From: Ottelia alismoides
Taxonomy: Eukaryota; Streptophyta; Magnoliopsida; Alismatales; Hydrocharitaceae
DNA length: 64,000 bases
NCBI GenBank assembly: GCA_037367405.1
Contig: JAZKJV010009330.1
Coordinates: forward strand, 124,001-188,000
Direction: 5' to 3'
Positions within the stretch are counted from its first letter, which is position 1. Each line of letters opens with the position of its first letter. The notes beneath the pieces are model-generated. The model did no database searches, was not told the origin of the DNA, and saw only the letters and a list, made by a program, of their open reading frames with translations. A program made the position numbers and the translations under genes. Shown here piece by piece: positions 1-10,595 of this stretch.

Positions 1-93
1 ACAAGGCTGAGGCGCACGCCTCGAGGCTAAAAAGGTCCGCCTCGCCTCGAGGCGTATGCCTCGACCGCCTCGAGGCGCGCCTTTTAAAACCAT
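1..93. mobile_element. GC-rich CGCCTCGAGGCG-type transposon end (partial, runs off the window)
   Basis: The first 93 bases are packed with overlapping copies of the palindromic word CCTCGAGG/CGCCTCGAGGCG and end in the AT-rich stretch CCTTTTAAAACC. Directly after it the integrase reading frame of a copia element begins in mid-domain, so this block looks like the right end of an insertion into that element. Palindromic GC-rich subterminal words ending in TTTAAAA are common at ends of plant hAT-like non-autonomous elements, but no target duplication can be checked because the left end lies outside the window. Confidence 0.4.
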
Positions 94-2576
94 GTTCTCA
101 GCAGAACAGTGTTGCCAAGCGCAAACATCGTCACTTACTTGATATGACCAAAACCTTGTTAATACATAGTCGTGCTCCTCACTCTTACTGGGACGATGTT
201 GTCCTTACTGCATGCTATTTGGTGAATCACATGCCCTCGTCTGTGTTGGAACAGAGGATTCCTTTCTCGATTACGTTTCCCGAGAAGGACCTTTTCTCCT
301 TTACACCTCGTGTGTTTGGATATGTTGATTTTGTTCATGATGTCTCTTCGGGTCGTGACAAGCTTTCTCCTAGAGCTGTCAAGTATGTAGTTGTTGGCTA
401 CTCTCGTACCAAGAAGGGGTACCATTGCTTTGATCTGTTAAGGCGTAAGTACTTTGTCAGTGCTGATGTTACTTTCTTTGAGTATGTTATGTATTTTTCT
501 GCTACAGGTGACAGTCTAGCCGCATCTGACTCTGACGATGAGATCTACATGCCTCCACCTCCTACTGTCGTTCCTCCACCTCTATCTCATGCCTCTACCT
601 CCTACTGTCGTTCCTCCACCTCTATCTACTCTTGCTCTACCACCACTACCACCACCACCACCACCTGCACCTACTCCTGCCTTTACACGTCCTCCTGTGA
701 CTCAGTTTTTGCCACGTGTTTTTATTCGTAGGTCTCGCTCGGTTCCCCTTGCTCACAGGTCTTGCCCATCATCCAGCACGCCTCAGGTTTTTAATGAGCA
801 TATTGTTTCTATTGATGGCACTACTGAGTTGTCTGTGCTGCAGGATTCTATACATGATGAGCAGGTGCCCTCTCAAGAGGGGAACTCACAGGTTACATAC
901 TTGGCAGATGATCTTGATGTGCTGATTGCTCTACGTAAGTCGAGACGTAAGTGTGCTACTTATCCTCTTGCAGCACATGTTTCATTGAACATGCTGTAAG
1001 AGGATTTCAAGAGATTTACATTGCCACTGTTAACCATGGAGATACCACGGACATATCAGGAGGCTCTACAGGATAGTCAGTGGAGGTTAGCCATAGAGGA
1101 GGGGATGGCTGCGCTACAATCACATGGTATGTGGAGTCTTGTTTTTGCTCCAATTGATGATCTATTGTGGGATGCAAATGTGTGTTCACTGTGAAACACT
1201 GTGCGGATGACAGCGTGGATCGCTATAAGGCGAGACTTATGGCACGTGGTTCACGTAGACATATGTGGTGGACTATCAGGATACTTTCTCTCAAGTTGCC
1301 AGCCATTCTACTCTGCGTATTCTACTTTCTGTTGCTGTGACACGAGATTGGCCCCTTTATCAGCTAGATGTAAAGAATGCCTTCCTCTATGGTGATCTAC
1401 AGGATGTCTACATGCAACAACCACCTAGGTTTGTTGATGAGGGAGAGTGTCAGAAGGTTTGTAGGCTACACAAGGCTATCTATGGCCTTAAGCAGAGTCC
1501 AAGAGCATGGTTCCAGAAGCTCTCGGAATTGATAGAGCAGTAGGGGTTTGTGAGATCGACTGCTGATCACTCCTTGTTTGTGCAGAGGACCCAGAGAGGT
1601 ACTATAGTCATTCTTATTTACGTTGATGACATTATTGTTACAGGGGATGACGAACATGGCATTCAGGGTGCCAAGGACATCCGAGGTCAGCAGTTTGTGA
1701 CCAATGAACTTGGACATTTACGTTACTTCCTTGGACTGGAGTTTGCCAGGAAACAACGAGGTCTTGTGATGACCCAGAGGAAGTACATTACAGATCTTCT
1801 TTTAGAGACAAGCATGGCAGATTGTAGACCTGCCACTACTCCTCTTGACCCAATCATGAAGCTCTATGATGATGATACCGAGGTGGTCGACAAGAGGAGG
1901 TACATAGAGCTTGTTGACAAGCTACTATATGTGACTATTACCAGGCCCGACATATCCTTTGCCGTGAGCAAAGTGAGTCAGTTTATGGAGCAGCCTAGAC
2001 ATGCACATATAGATGCAGTCCATATGATTCTGAGATACCCGAAGACTTCACCTGGTACTGGACTTTTTTTTCAGTAGAGGCACATCTCTCTCAGTTACAA
2101 CATGTGCAGATGTAGATTATGCTGGGTGTCCAAAGGATAGAAAGTCTACATCAGGCTTTGATGTGTTCATAGGGAATTCTCTTGCTTCATGGAAGAGTAA
2201 GAAGCAGACTGTGGTTGCCAGATCAAGTGCTGAGTCGGAATACAGGGCCATGGCGTAGGCTAGCACATAGATGATGTGGGTCAGATATGTTCTTACTGAC
2301 CTGACTATAGAGGTGCCTCTTCCATGCACCTCCAATGTGATAATCAAGCTGCTCTTTTCATTGCCAACAACCCAGCCTTTCATGAGAGGACGAAGCACAA
2401 AGAGGTGGATTGTCACTACACTCGTGACATGATACAAAGGGGTCTTATCGCCACTACACATGTCATGTCTAGAGACTAGACAACAGATGTACTTACAAAA
2501 GCCCTAGCAAGAGGACCTTATCAGAGATGTTCCAAGCTGAGTCTGGTTGATATCTACGCTCCAGTTTGAGGGGGAA
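94..2576 (+). pseudogene. Ty1/copia pol remnant, copia element 1 (integrase C-terminus, RT, RNase H)
   Basis: Reading frames encode, in order: the end of the integrase core (an SQQNSVAKRKHRH motif at about 97-140; the usual form is NGVAERKHR) and its C-terminal domain; a serine/proline-rich linker (540-700) leading to KSRRKCATYPLA; reverse transcriptase from about 1030, with [20 protein letters not shown] and the intact catalytic YVDD at 1619-1630; and RNase H (ADVDYAGCPKDRKST) from about 2100. In life this polyprotein would integrate and copy a retrotransposon. It is dead: several stops and frameshifts, one caused by the 40-bp tandem duplication at 548-628, and gag, protease and most of integrase lie outside the window. 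The closest relatives here are copia element 2 (2721-9394) and the minus-strand element at 9536-14373. Confidence 0.9.
548..628 (+). repeat. 40-bp tandem duplication in the pol linker
   Basis: The text beginning CATGCCTCCACCTCCTAC at 548 recurs from 588 with one or two substitutions. The period is 40 bases, not a multiple of three. The open frame upstream (from 144) therefore goes out of register here, while the correct downstream linker reads in another frame, ending at 999. Confidence 0.8.
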
Positions 2577-2720
2577 TGTTGAGATATTAGTTATCTTTAT
2601 TATTGTTTTCTTTTTTACTATTTCTTTTTTCTTCTTCCTATAATTTGCTCAACAGGTTCCTCTCCTATATAAGAGAACCATAGGGCCTCTCATAATGCAA
2701 TTCATTCTTTTCCCTCAACA
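2577..2720 (+). repeat. 3' LTR of copia element 1
   Basis: A 144-bp LTR begins TGTTGA and ends TCAACA, a perfect 6-bp inverted terminal pair. It is preceded by the polypurine tract TTTGAGGGGGAA and contains a TATA-like CTATATAAGAGA. It matches the LTR at 9248-9394 closely in sequence and length. The base after it (2721) is already inside the RT gene of another copia element. Confidence 0.85.
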
Positions 2721-3474
2721 GTGTTCACTGTGAAACACCGTGCGGATGGTATTGTGGGTCCCTATAAGGTGAGACTTGTGCCACGTGGGTTCACCCAGGC
2801 ATATGGGATGGACTATCATGATACTTTCTCTCCCGTTGCCAGACATTCTACTCTGCGTATTCTACTTTCTATTGCTGTGGCATGAGGTTGTCCCCTTTAT
2901 CGGTTTGATGTGGAGAATGCCTTCCTCTATAGTGATCCACATGAGGAGGTCTACATGCTACAACCACCTGGGTTTGTTACTGAGGGGGAGTGTCAGAAGG
3001 TTTGCAGGCTACACAAGGCTATTTATGGCATTAAGCATAGTCCAAGGGCATGGTGACAGAAGCTCTCAGATTTGATAGAGCAATAAGGGTTTGTGCGATC
3101 GACGGTCGATTACTCTTTGTTTGTGCAGAGGACCCAGAGAGGTACTGTTGTCATTCTTGTTTATGTTGATGGCATTACTGTTACAGGGGATGTCATGCAT
3201 GTCATTCAGGATGCCAAGAACTTCCTAGGCCAACAGTTTGCGACCAAGGACCTTGGGCATCTACGTTACTTCCTTGGACTGGAGTTTGCCACTAACCAGC
3301 GAGGTCTTGTGATGACTCGGAGGAAGTACATTGCATATTTTCTTTCAGAGACAAGCATGGCAGATTGCAGACCCGACACTACTATTATTGACCCAAACAT
3401 GAAGCTCTATGATGATGACACTAAGGAGGTCGACAAGAAAAGGTACATGGATCTTGTTGGCAAGCTATTATATG
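2721..3474 (+). pseudogene. Copia element 2, left segment (RT fragment)
   Basis: The segment opens in mid-RT with the reading FTVKHRADG and runs through [23 protein letters not shown], the PRAW region and KLLYV. The catalytic YVDD motif reads YVDG, so the second catalytic aspartate is lost, and at least three in-frame stops are present. The frame is interrupted at 3474 by copia element 3 and resumes at 8599 with VTITRPGISF, so the two halves form one gene. Its 5' part is not in the window. The abrupt start next to the LTR at 2577-2720 suggests that copia element 1 inserted into this element, but the other side of that insertion is not visible. Confidence 0.85.
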
Positions 3475-3617
3475 TGTTGAGATTACTGTATATCTTTGGC
3501 GTTGTTTCTTATTTTATTTTCTTTATGTACCTCTCATGCTATTTACCCATGGCTTTTCTCCTATATAAGAGAGCCCTGGGGTCTCAAGAATGATTAAGAA
3601 ATTCATTTCCTTCAACA
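3475..3617 (+). repeat. 5' LTR of copia element 3
   Basis: 143 bp, beginning TGTTGAGATTACTG and ending TTCAACA. It contains the TATA-like CTATATAAGAGAGCC that would start element transcription. It is followed directly by the primer-binding site. Confidence 0.93.
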
Positions 3618-3637
3618 TGGTAGTGGAGCAACGATCC
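3618..3637 (+). promoter_or_regulatory. Primer-binding site of copia element 3
   Basis: TGGTAGTGGAGC lies immediately after the 5' LTR. It is a degraded form of TGGTATCAGAGC, complementary to the 3' end of initiator methionine tRNA, the usual minus-strand primer of plant copia elements. Confidence 0.75.
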
Positions 3638-4430
3638 TAGACTGGGGTTCTCGTATCCCACCCTAACCCTAACCCTATACGCCCTCCCCCCTTTCCCGTG
3701 CTGCCGCCGGCATGCCACCTCCTTTCCCATGCTGCCGGCCACCCACCCCTTTCCCGATGCCCCTAGCGTAGCCCCCCTGCTCTCGCGTGACGATCCCTCC
3801 CACACGCTGCGATCCCTTCCTTCTGCACGGCCCCCTGACCCAGCACATCCCCCTCTTCCACACGCGGAACCCCTCCCCTCTGCGCCTAGCGGCTGTTCAC
3901 CAGCAACCTACCATCAATTGGTCACCACCATTGGTGACTCGGCCTCTCCCACCGTCTGTTTGCTTCCCCGTTCGCAGGCAGGATGCAGTTTGGCCGTCTA
4001 TACGATCTGATTTTGCTCGATTTTCGTGATTTTCTATATTTAAATCACGTCTCCGACTCTAGGCTACAACAATAAGTGATGTGGATGGTTGGATGAGCCT
4101 ACAGATACAACATATCCTCCATATGATTTTGCTGATTCACTCAGAACAGTCTACCTCTCAGTTTTGTTCCGGACGTTGGCGTTCTTGCTACCTTGTCGGA
4201 AAACAATGATGTCTTTTCATCGTCCGGTGTCTTCAAGGGCCCGACTCCCATCGTATAGATGTATGAGACCAACTACGAGTTGTGGTCCATGCAGTTTCGC
4301 ACACTTATTCAGTGCCATAACAAGGAGCATATTCTGACGGATTCATAGCCGGCGGACAAAACTTGGGGCTATTGCTTCTTGGAAGCAAGATGATGCCTAT
4401 GCTCGCATTTGACTTTCTGGGACACTCACC
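3638..4430 (+). other. Leader and broken gag 5' region of copia element 3
   Basis: About 450 bases of C-rich leader (including a short CCCTAACCCTAAC run at about 3661) precede gag. From about 4090 fragments of the gag N-terminus can be read in shifting frames (a YELWSMQF-like stretch near 4270), so frameshifts have broken the start of the gene. Confidence 0.6.
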
Positions 4431-5117
4431 ATGAAGATTGCCAATGATATTGTCAATCAACCCACAACAAAGGCTATGTGGGACATCTTAGCAGACACAT
4501 ATGAGCAGGCAAAGAGTGAGAGCAAAATTCTGCAGTTGCAGTATGATATTTTCTCAACCAAGCAGAATGATAGACCTCTTCATGCACACTTCTCACATCT
4601 TAGAGGCATGTTTGAACGTCTACATAGTTTCATGCGTAATACTACCAGCACTGAGCAGCAACAGGCATATCGGAATGCCACTATGACAAGTGTTTTTCTG
4701 TCATCCCTTGACTCTGAGTACGGTGCATCACGTACTCTACTACTTACTAGAGAGACGATGCCTCCATTGGAGGAGGTCTACAATAGGCTGAGAAGGATCA
4801 CTACTTCATCTACTACCGTGACTCAGACTCCCTCTGCTATGGCAGCTTCTCGTGGTAGAGGGGGTCCTTCACAGTTTCGCGGCCAAGGACCACGTGGTCG
4901 AGGAGGCGGACGACAGCGTGGCCCATGTTCACGTTGCCACCGTCTTGATCATTCTGAGGAAACATGCTATCTGAAGCTTGTGTATCCTGTGTATGCCCAT
5001 GTTGCTGAACAGACCGAGCCTACTCCTACTCCTGCTCCTGCTCATGATGCACATTTTGATGATATTGTTCCCAGACTGCGAGAGAAGATGACTACTCCTA
5101 CCACTTCGACTGCATGA
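4431..5117 (+). pseudogene. gag fragment of copia element 3
   Basis: A 228-codon open frame encodes the C-terminal two thirds of a copia gag: the helical capsid-like region (MWDILADTYEQAKSESKI), an RGG-rich linker (residues 139-164) and a CCHC zinc knuckle with C166, C169, H174 and C179. It ends with the conserved FDDIVPRLREKM motif. Gag packages element RNA in cytoplasmic particles. The first methionine used here is internal; the true start lies upstream in broken frames. This is the longest uninterrupted gag piece in the window. Confidence 0.88.
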
Positions 5118-5199
5118 TCTTCAGATATTGCACACGCTGCCAAAGCTTCCTCGAGTTCATCATGTATTGCTTATGCACGTACCAATACTAGCAGTTCAG

Positions 5200-6830
5200 A
5201 TTTGACCGACTGGATCATGAACTTTGGAGCATCTCATCATATGTGTGGCGATCGAGCATAGTTTACTTCGTACATGTCTATTCCTCTTGGTATATCAGTT
5301 GTGATTGCCAATAGGGTTCATCTACCCATTGTTGGACAAGGGGAAATTGTTCTTGCTCCTTAGATGCATCTGCAGAATGTTTTACATGCTCCAGCTTTTA
5401 AGATGAATCTTTTGTCTATGAGACATATTACAAAAGATTTACATTGTCGTGCCATATTTGACCCTTTTTCTCTTGTGTTTCAGGACATACTCACGGGAAG
5501 GGTGATTGGATGTGGTCGTGAGCAGAGAGGACTTTATAGATTGGTTCAGCCTCTGTATGCTGGTGCTGCTACTATCCCTTCTGAATATTTTTCTCCTTTC
5601 ATGTGGCATCTTCGCTTTGAATACCTTCCTCTGCAGAAGCTGTGTCATGTCGTCCTACAGATATCTACCCGTACTACTTTGGAGTGTGAGGAGTGTCAGC
5701 TTGGGAAGCACCATTGTTCCCCATTTTCGAGTCGTCAGAGTCGTTACAGTAGTCAGCTGTTTGAGTTGGTTGACTTTGATATCTTGGGTCCTAGTCGTGT
5801 TCCTCATCATCAGGGACATTGGTTCTATATGGTTGCTGTGGATGATTTCTCTAGATTATCTTGGGTCTTTGTGTTAAATAATAAGTCTGAAGCTGGTCCT
5901 GTTTTTAAATCCTTTCTTATTGAGATTAAGAACATTTTTTCTGCTAATGTGAAATTTATTCGCACTGACAATGCCTTGGAGTTTTCTACTTTACAGTTGT
6001 TTGACTTTCTCATATATATTGGTGTTGTTCATCAGACTTTGCGTGCTTACACTTCGCAACAGAATGGTGTTGCTGAATGTAAACATCGTCATCTGTTGGA
6101 TGTCACGAGGACTCTTTTGATTCAGAGTCGAGCTCTTCATTCAGTTTGAGGTGACGCGGCTCTCACTACATGTTACTTGGTGAACCGCATACCGTCTACT
6201 ATGCTTGGAGAAAAAGTTACTTTCTTGATTGCGTTTTCCGAGAAGGACTTATTCTCAGTTACCCCCAGAGTCTTTGGATCTGTGGCTTTTTTTCCACGAT
6301 TTTACTCCTGGTCGTGATAAGCTCTCTCCTAGAGCTGTCAAATGTGTGTTCGTTGGTTATTCTCATACCGAAAAAAGGGTATAGATGTTTTGATCCATTT
6401 GAGAGAAAATATTATGTGAGTGCTGATGTCACATTTTTTGCGTCTATTTTGTATTTTTCTCCTACAGGTGACATGTTGTCAAATGCTGACTCTGGTGAGG
6501 ACATATTTGTTCCACCACCTCCGTCATCTCCACCAAGAACTCCTCATGTTGAGTCTCAGTCACCTTCACCTCCACCTCCACCTCCGTCTACCCTGACTCA
6601 GTTCCTACATCGGTTTTACATTCGCAGGTCCTCTACTCGCCCCCTGCTCCTGCGCCTTCCCCGTCATCCAACACGCCCCATGTATATAGTGAACACATTG
6701 TTTCTACTGATGGCATTGGTGCTATGCTTGATCCACATGATACTACATAGGAGGAGCTGATACCAGAGAACATAGAGGCTGATGACCTCGATGTACCTAT
6801 TGCCTTGAGGAAGTCACGTCGCAACTGTGC
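5200..6830 (+). pseudogene. Protease-integrase region of copia element 3
   Basis: The protease active site should read WIMDSGAS but reads WIMNFGAS (about 5210-5235), losing the catalytic aspartate. A 261-codon frame (5364-6149) then carries the integrase: the HHCC domain is damaged (WHLRFEYL in place of WHLRFGHL, though CEECQLGKHH remains), and the DDE catalytic residues are all present at D139, D202 and E238 of that frame. After a TGA at 6147 the C-terminal domain and proline-rich linker continue in two frames to about 6830 (LRKSRRNCATYPL). Integrase would insert the cDNA copy; this one cannot be made as a single protein. Confidence 0.88.
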
Positions 6831-6899
6831 TACGTACCCTCTAGTTGCACATGTTTCCTTGCACTATCTTTTAGAGGAGTATAGGAGGTTTGTTATGGG

Positions 6900-8450
6900 C
6901 CTCTTAGCTATTACTATCCTACGGACATATCAGGAGGCCATATAGGATAGCAGTTGGTGACTTGCCAAGGAGGAGGAGATGACCGCTTTGCAGTCTTGTG
7001 GTACATGGAGTGTTGTTCTTCCCCTCTAGGTGCATCTGTTGTGTGGTGCAAATGGATATTTACGGTGAAGCCGCGGGCATATGACAGTGTGGATCGCTAC
7101 AAGGCAAGGCTTGTAGCATGTGGATTCACCTAGACTTATGGGGTGGATTATAAGGATACCTTCTCTCCAGTGGCCAGACACTCGACATTACACATTTTCC
7201 TATCAGTTGCTGTTTCACGGGACTAGCCTCTTTACCAACTTGATATGAAGAATGCGTTTCTTTATGGAGATCTACATGAGGAGGTTTATATGCAGCAACC
7301 ATCGGGGTTCGCTGCTGAGGGGGAATCTCAGAAGGTATGTAGGCTCCACAAGGCTATCTACGGCATGAAGCAGAGTCCCAGAGCTTGGTAACAGAAGCTT
7401 TCAGAGTTGATAGAGCATCATGGGTTTGCCCGGTCCACTGCGGATCACCCACTTTTTGTTCAAAGGGCACAGAGAGGTACTGTTGCTATTCTCGTCTATG
7501 TTGATGATATTATTGCCACGGGTGATGATGAGCAGGGCATTCAGGTGGCCAAGGAGTTCCTAGGTCAGTAGTTTGTGACCAAGGACCTTGGGAATCTTTG
7601 ATACTTCCTTGGATTAGAGTTTGTCAGGAACCAACGTGGTCTTGTGATGACCCATAGGAAGTCTGTTACTGATCTTCTAGAGACATGCATGACAGGGTGC
7701 AAGCCTGTGCTATTAATCCTATGGATCCAAGTATGAGAATATATGATGATGATACCGAGGAGGTAGATCTGAGGAGATACAGAGAGCCGATTGGCAAGCT
7801 TCTATATGCTAGCATCACCAAGCTAGATATATCCTTTGCTGTGAGCAAGATGAGTCAGTTCATGGAGCGACCTTGTAAGGTTCATATGGATGCTGTCTAT
7901 ATGATTTTGAGATATTTGAAGTCTTCACCAGGCTGTGGTCTTATATTCAACAGATGCACTTCTCTTAATGTAACGTCATGTGCAGACGCAGATTATGCAG
8001 GATGCCTTAGGGATAGGAAGTCTACTTCTGGTGATGCCATTTTTGTTGGCAACTCACTCGTGTTGTGGAAAAGTAAGAAGCAAACAGTGGTTGCTAGACC
8101 TAGTGCAGAGTCCGAATACAGGGCCATGGCTCGGGGAAGCACAAAGATGATGTGGGTGAGGTCAGTTTTAACATATCTTGCAGTTGATGTACCTCTTCCT
8201 ATGCAGCTTCTATGTGACAATCAGGCAACACTTTTTATTATAAATAATCTTGCATTCCATGAACGACAAAGCATATAGAGATGGATTGCCACTATACCAG
8301 AGACATGATCCAGAATGGTCTCATATCCACCTCTCATATTTCTACTAGAGATCAGACTGCTGATATATTCACCAAAGCTCTTAATAGAGGCTCTTTCCAA
8401 AGATGTTCCAAACTGAGCATGATAGACATATGCTCCATTTTGAGGGGGAG
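6900..8450 (+). pseudogene. Reverse transcriptase-RNase H region of copia element 3
   Basis: RT reads from YQEA at about 6930 through [23 protein letters not shown] to the catalytic YVDD near 7498-7509, which is intact. RNase H follows in a 197-codon frame (7685-8278; ADADYAGCLRDRKST, then SESEYRAMA) and ends in DQTADIFTKALNRGS. Numerous TAG/TGA codons (for example in the GFT*TYG, PRAW* and GQ*FVT positions) and one or more frameshifts near 7690 inactivate it. The polypurine tract and 3' LTR follow directly. Confidence 0.88.
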
Positions 8451-8593
8451 TGTTGAGATTACTGTACATCTTTGGTGTTATTTCTTATTTTCTTTTCTTT
8501 ATGTACCTCTCATGCTATTTACCTGGGGCTTTTCTCCTATATAAGAGAGCCCTGAGGTCTCATGAATGATTAAGAAATTCATTTCCTCCAACA
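8451..8593 (+). repeat. 3' LTR of copia element 3
   Basis: 143 bp, beginning TGTTGAGATTACTG and ending TCCAACA, the same length as the 5' copy and differing at about ten positions. It is preceded by TTTTGAGGGGGAG and followed by the ATATG duplication. Confidence 0.93.
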
Positions 8594-9247
8594 ATATGTG
8601 ACTATTACCAGGCCTGGCATATCCTTTGCCATGAGCAAAGTGAGTCAGTTTTTGGAGCAACCCCGACATGCATATATGGATGCCATCCATATGATTTTGA
8701 GATATCTGAAGACTTCACCTGGTACGAGACTTCTTTTTAGCAGAGACACATCTTTTTCAGTTACATCATGTGCAAATGTAGATTATGCTGGGTGTCCAAA
8801 GGATAGGAAGTCTACACCAGGCTTTGCTGTGTTCATAGGGAATTCCCTAGTTTCATATTAGAGCGAGAAGCAGACAGTGGTTGCCAGATCGAGTGCTGAG
8901 TCAGAATACAGGGCCATGGCACATGCTAGCACAGAGATGATGTGGGTTAGATCTGTTCTTACCAAACTGACTATAGGGGTACCTCTTCCTATGCACCTCT
9001 AATGTGACAATCACGCTACACTTTTTATTGCCAACAACCCAGCCTTTCATGAGAGGACGAAGCACATAGAGGTGGACTACCACTACACTTCGTGACATGA
9101 TACAGAAGGGTCTTATTGCCACTACACATGTTAGCTCTAGAGACCAGATAACAGATGCTCTTACTAAGGCCCTAGCCAGAGGGCCTTATCAGAGATGTTT
9201 TTCCAAACTGAGTCTGATCGATATCTACGCTCCATCTTGAGGGGGAG
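8594..9247 (+). pseudogene. Copia element 2, right segment (RT end and RNase H)
   Basis: After the ATATG repeat the text continues VTITRPGISFAMSKVSQF, exactly where the left segment stopped at KLLYV. RNase H follows (CANVDYAGCPKDRKSTPGF at about 8770-8825, ESEYRAMAHASTEMMW, TKHIEVD) and ends in a LTKALARGPYQR-like tail and the polypurine tract TTGAGGGGGAG. There is an in-frame stop after SLVSY (8859) and a frameshift near 9090. Confidence 0.88.
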
Positions 9248-9394
9248 TGTTGAGATATTTGTTATCTTTAATATTGCTTTTCTTTTTTTTCTATTTATTT
9301 TGTTTTCGTCTGTTAATTTGCCCAATAAGCTCCTCTCTTATATATGAGAACCCGAGGACCTTTCATTAGCGCAATTCATTCTTTTTCCTCTGCA
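9248..9394 (+). repeat. 3' LTR of copia element 2
   Basis: About 147 bp, beginning TGTTGAGATATTTG and ending CTCTGCA. It is the same family as the LTR at 2577-2720 and has a TATA-like TTATATATGAGA. Confidence 0.85.
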
Positions 9395-9535
9395 ATTGTT
9401 ATAATTTTTTTTATTATTTTCAATTAAAGTATGCAAACCACATACTCAATATATACTTCTGCATATACTTTCGCTTATATGCTTACTCACTTCAGTCAGA
9501 CTGCCTGATCGAACTGATACCACATACCAACTTTC
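9395..9535. other. AT-rich spacer
   Basis: AT-rich sequence between the copia element 2 LTR and the broken end of the minus-strand copia element. I recognise nothing in it. Confidence 0.5.
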
Positions 9536-10309
9536 TGAACCTTGTCCCTGATGATCAAGAACATGACTCAGACCCCATATATCTATATAAATGAGCTTAA
9601 ACAACTGAGAATTGCTCCGCTCTGACGCGATGGAAAGGAGAAACAATAGTACTCCACAAGCTGGCAAGCGTTGCACTGAAAGGAAGATCACGTGGTGATA
9701 TGTGGGAGGACATGACAACTTCTGCAGAGGAAGGTGGTCAAAACGAAGATGCCACATGCACGATGAGACTGGTCCAATAGGATTAGTGGAGGCACCGAAA
9801 TGAGGAGGCTGGACCAGTCTATAGAGCGCCCGATGCTCATGACTACATGCAATCATCCTGCCCGTGAGTATGTCCTGAACACAAGAGACGAAGGGAAAAA
9901 ATGGCACAACAATGCTGATTCTTAGTAATCTGACTAATAGAAAGTAAGTTCATCTGAAAATCATGGGCATATAAAACATTCTGAAGGTGCATGGATGATG
10001 TCAGATACACCTTTCCTTGTCCTGTGATGGGTAAGTGGAATAACAACCCATCTGCCGGGAGGTATAGTCCTATAGGACTTGAACTGGGCTCTGTCTCCAC
10101 ACAGATGCTGAGATGCACCAGAGTCCATGATCCACTCTGTCATATCTGCATCGCTACTACCAGTAAAAGCGTAAGCGATTCTTGAGGAGCTTGGAGAGAC
10201 TTTGGCTGCAGCTGCAGTATGTGTGGATCATGTCGTGGTGGTGCCGGTTATTGGAGTCATGATCTCTCATATACGAGAAACAATATCATCCAGACGTGAA
10301 TCTGCGTAG
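9536..10309 (-). pseudogene. gag tail, protease and integrase N-terminus of the minus-strand copia element
   Basis: On the minus strand from 10309: the gag tail (DDIVSR), the aspartic protease with an intact WIMDSGASQHLCGD active site (in the frame starting at 10143), then the integrase zinc domain (WHLRFDHLPLQKL) and the first catalytic aspartate region (IYIDIWGLSHV). It loses homology near 9536, before the second aspartate. Stops separate the pieces. It is the only copia copy in this window in which I can read the full DSGA protease motif. Confidence 0.85.
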
Positions 10310-10595
10310 TGTAAGAGCATATGTGTCACTTATATTGTAGATGGGTAAATGGATCACTCTAGGATCCATTTACCACATCTACCAATGGTGGAACTTGGAG
10401 GGTCTATGGAGTCTATATAAGAAACCCTAGACCTCCTGTTCAGATGAGAAAGTGCAATCAAACTTATGGCCCTTTGAGGCTTTCTCCAATGGTTTCATCC
10501 CGCTCCTTAGGGAGTAGGGTTCTACGTAAAATCCCGTGTTCTTCAATGTTTTGCTCTATTTCTTGATCAAGCTTTCACATTCTTTTTTTCTAACA
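10310..10595 (+). repeat. 5' LTR of family I element
   Basis: Begins TGTAAGAGCATATGTGTCAC and ends TTTCTAACA. It contains TCTATATAAGAAACCC as a likely TATA box. The TGTTAG/CTAACA inverted terminal pair is clear in the right-hand copy and slightly altered here. Confidence 0.88.

Larger units (their letters stand above)
3475..8593 (+). mobile_element. Complete Ty1/copia retrotransposon (copia element 3) nested in copia element 2
   Basis: A 5119-bp element has two 143-bp LTRs, a primer-binding site, gag, protease, integrase, RT and RNase H in copia order, and a polypurine tract (TTTTGAGGGGGAG, ending at 8450). It is flanked by the perfect 5-bp duplication ATATG (3470-3474 and 8594-8598). Removing it rejoins the RT frame of copia element 2. 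By eye the two LTRs differ at about ten sites, so the insertion is old but clearly later than the host element. All coding domains carry stops. Confidence 0.95.

Noticed and set aside
3658..3680. CCCTAACCCTAACCC run that looks like a telomere repeat
   Set aside because: Only two to three units, CCCTAA rather than the usual plant CCCTAAA, and it lies inside the leader of a copia element where related leaders carry similar C-rich text.
4840..4980. RGG box plus zinc knuckle suggesting a host RNA-binding protein
   Set aside because: Embedded in copia gag, between its LTRs and followed by protease and integrase.
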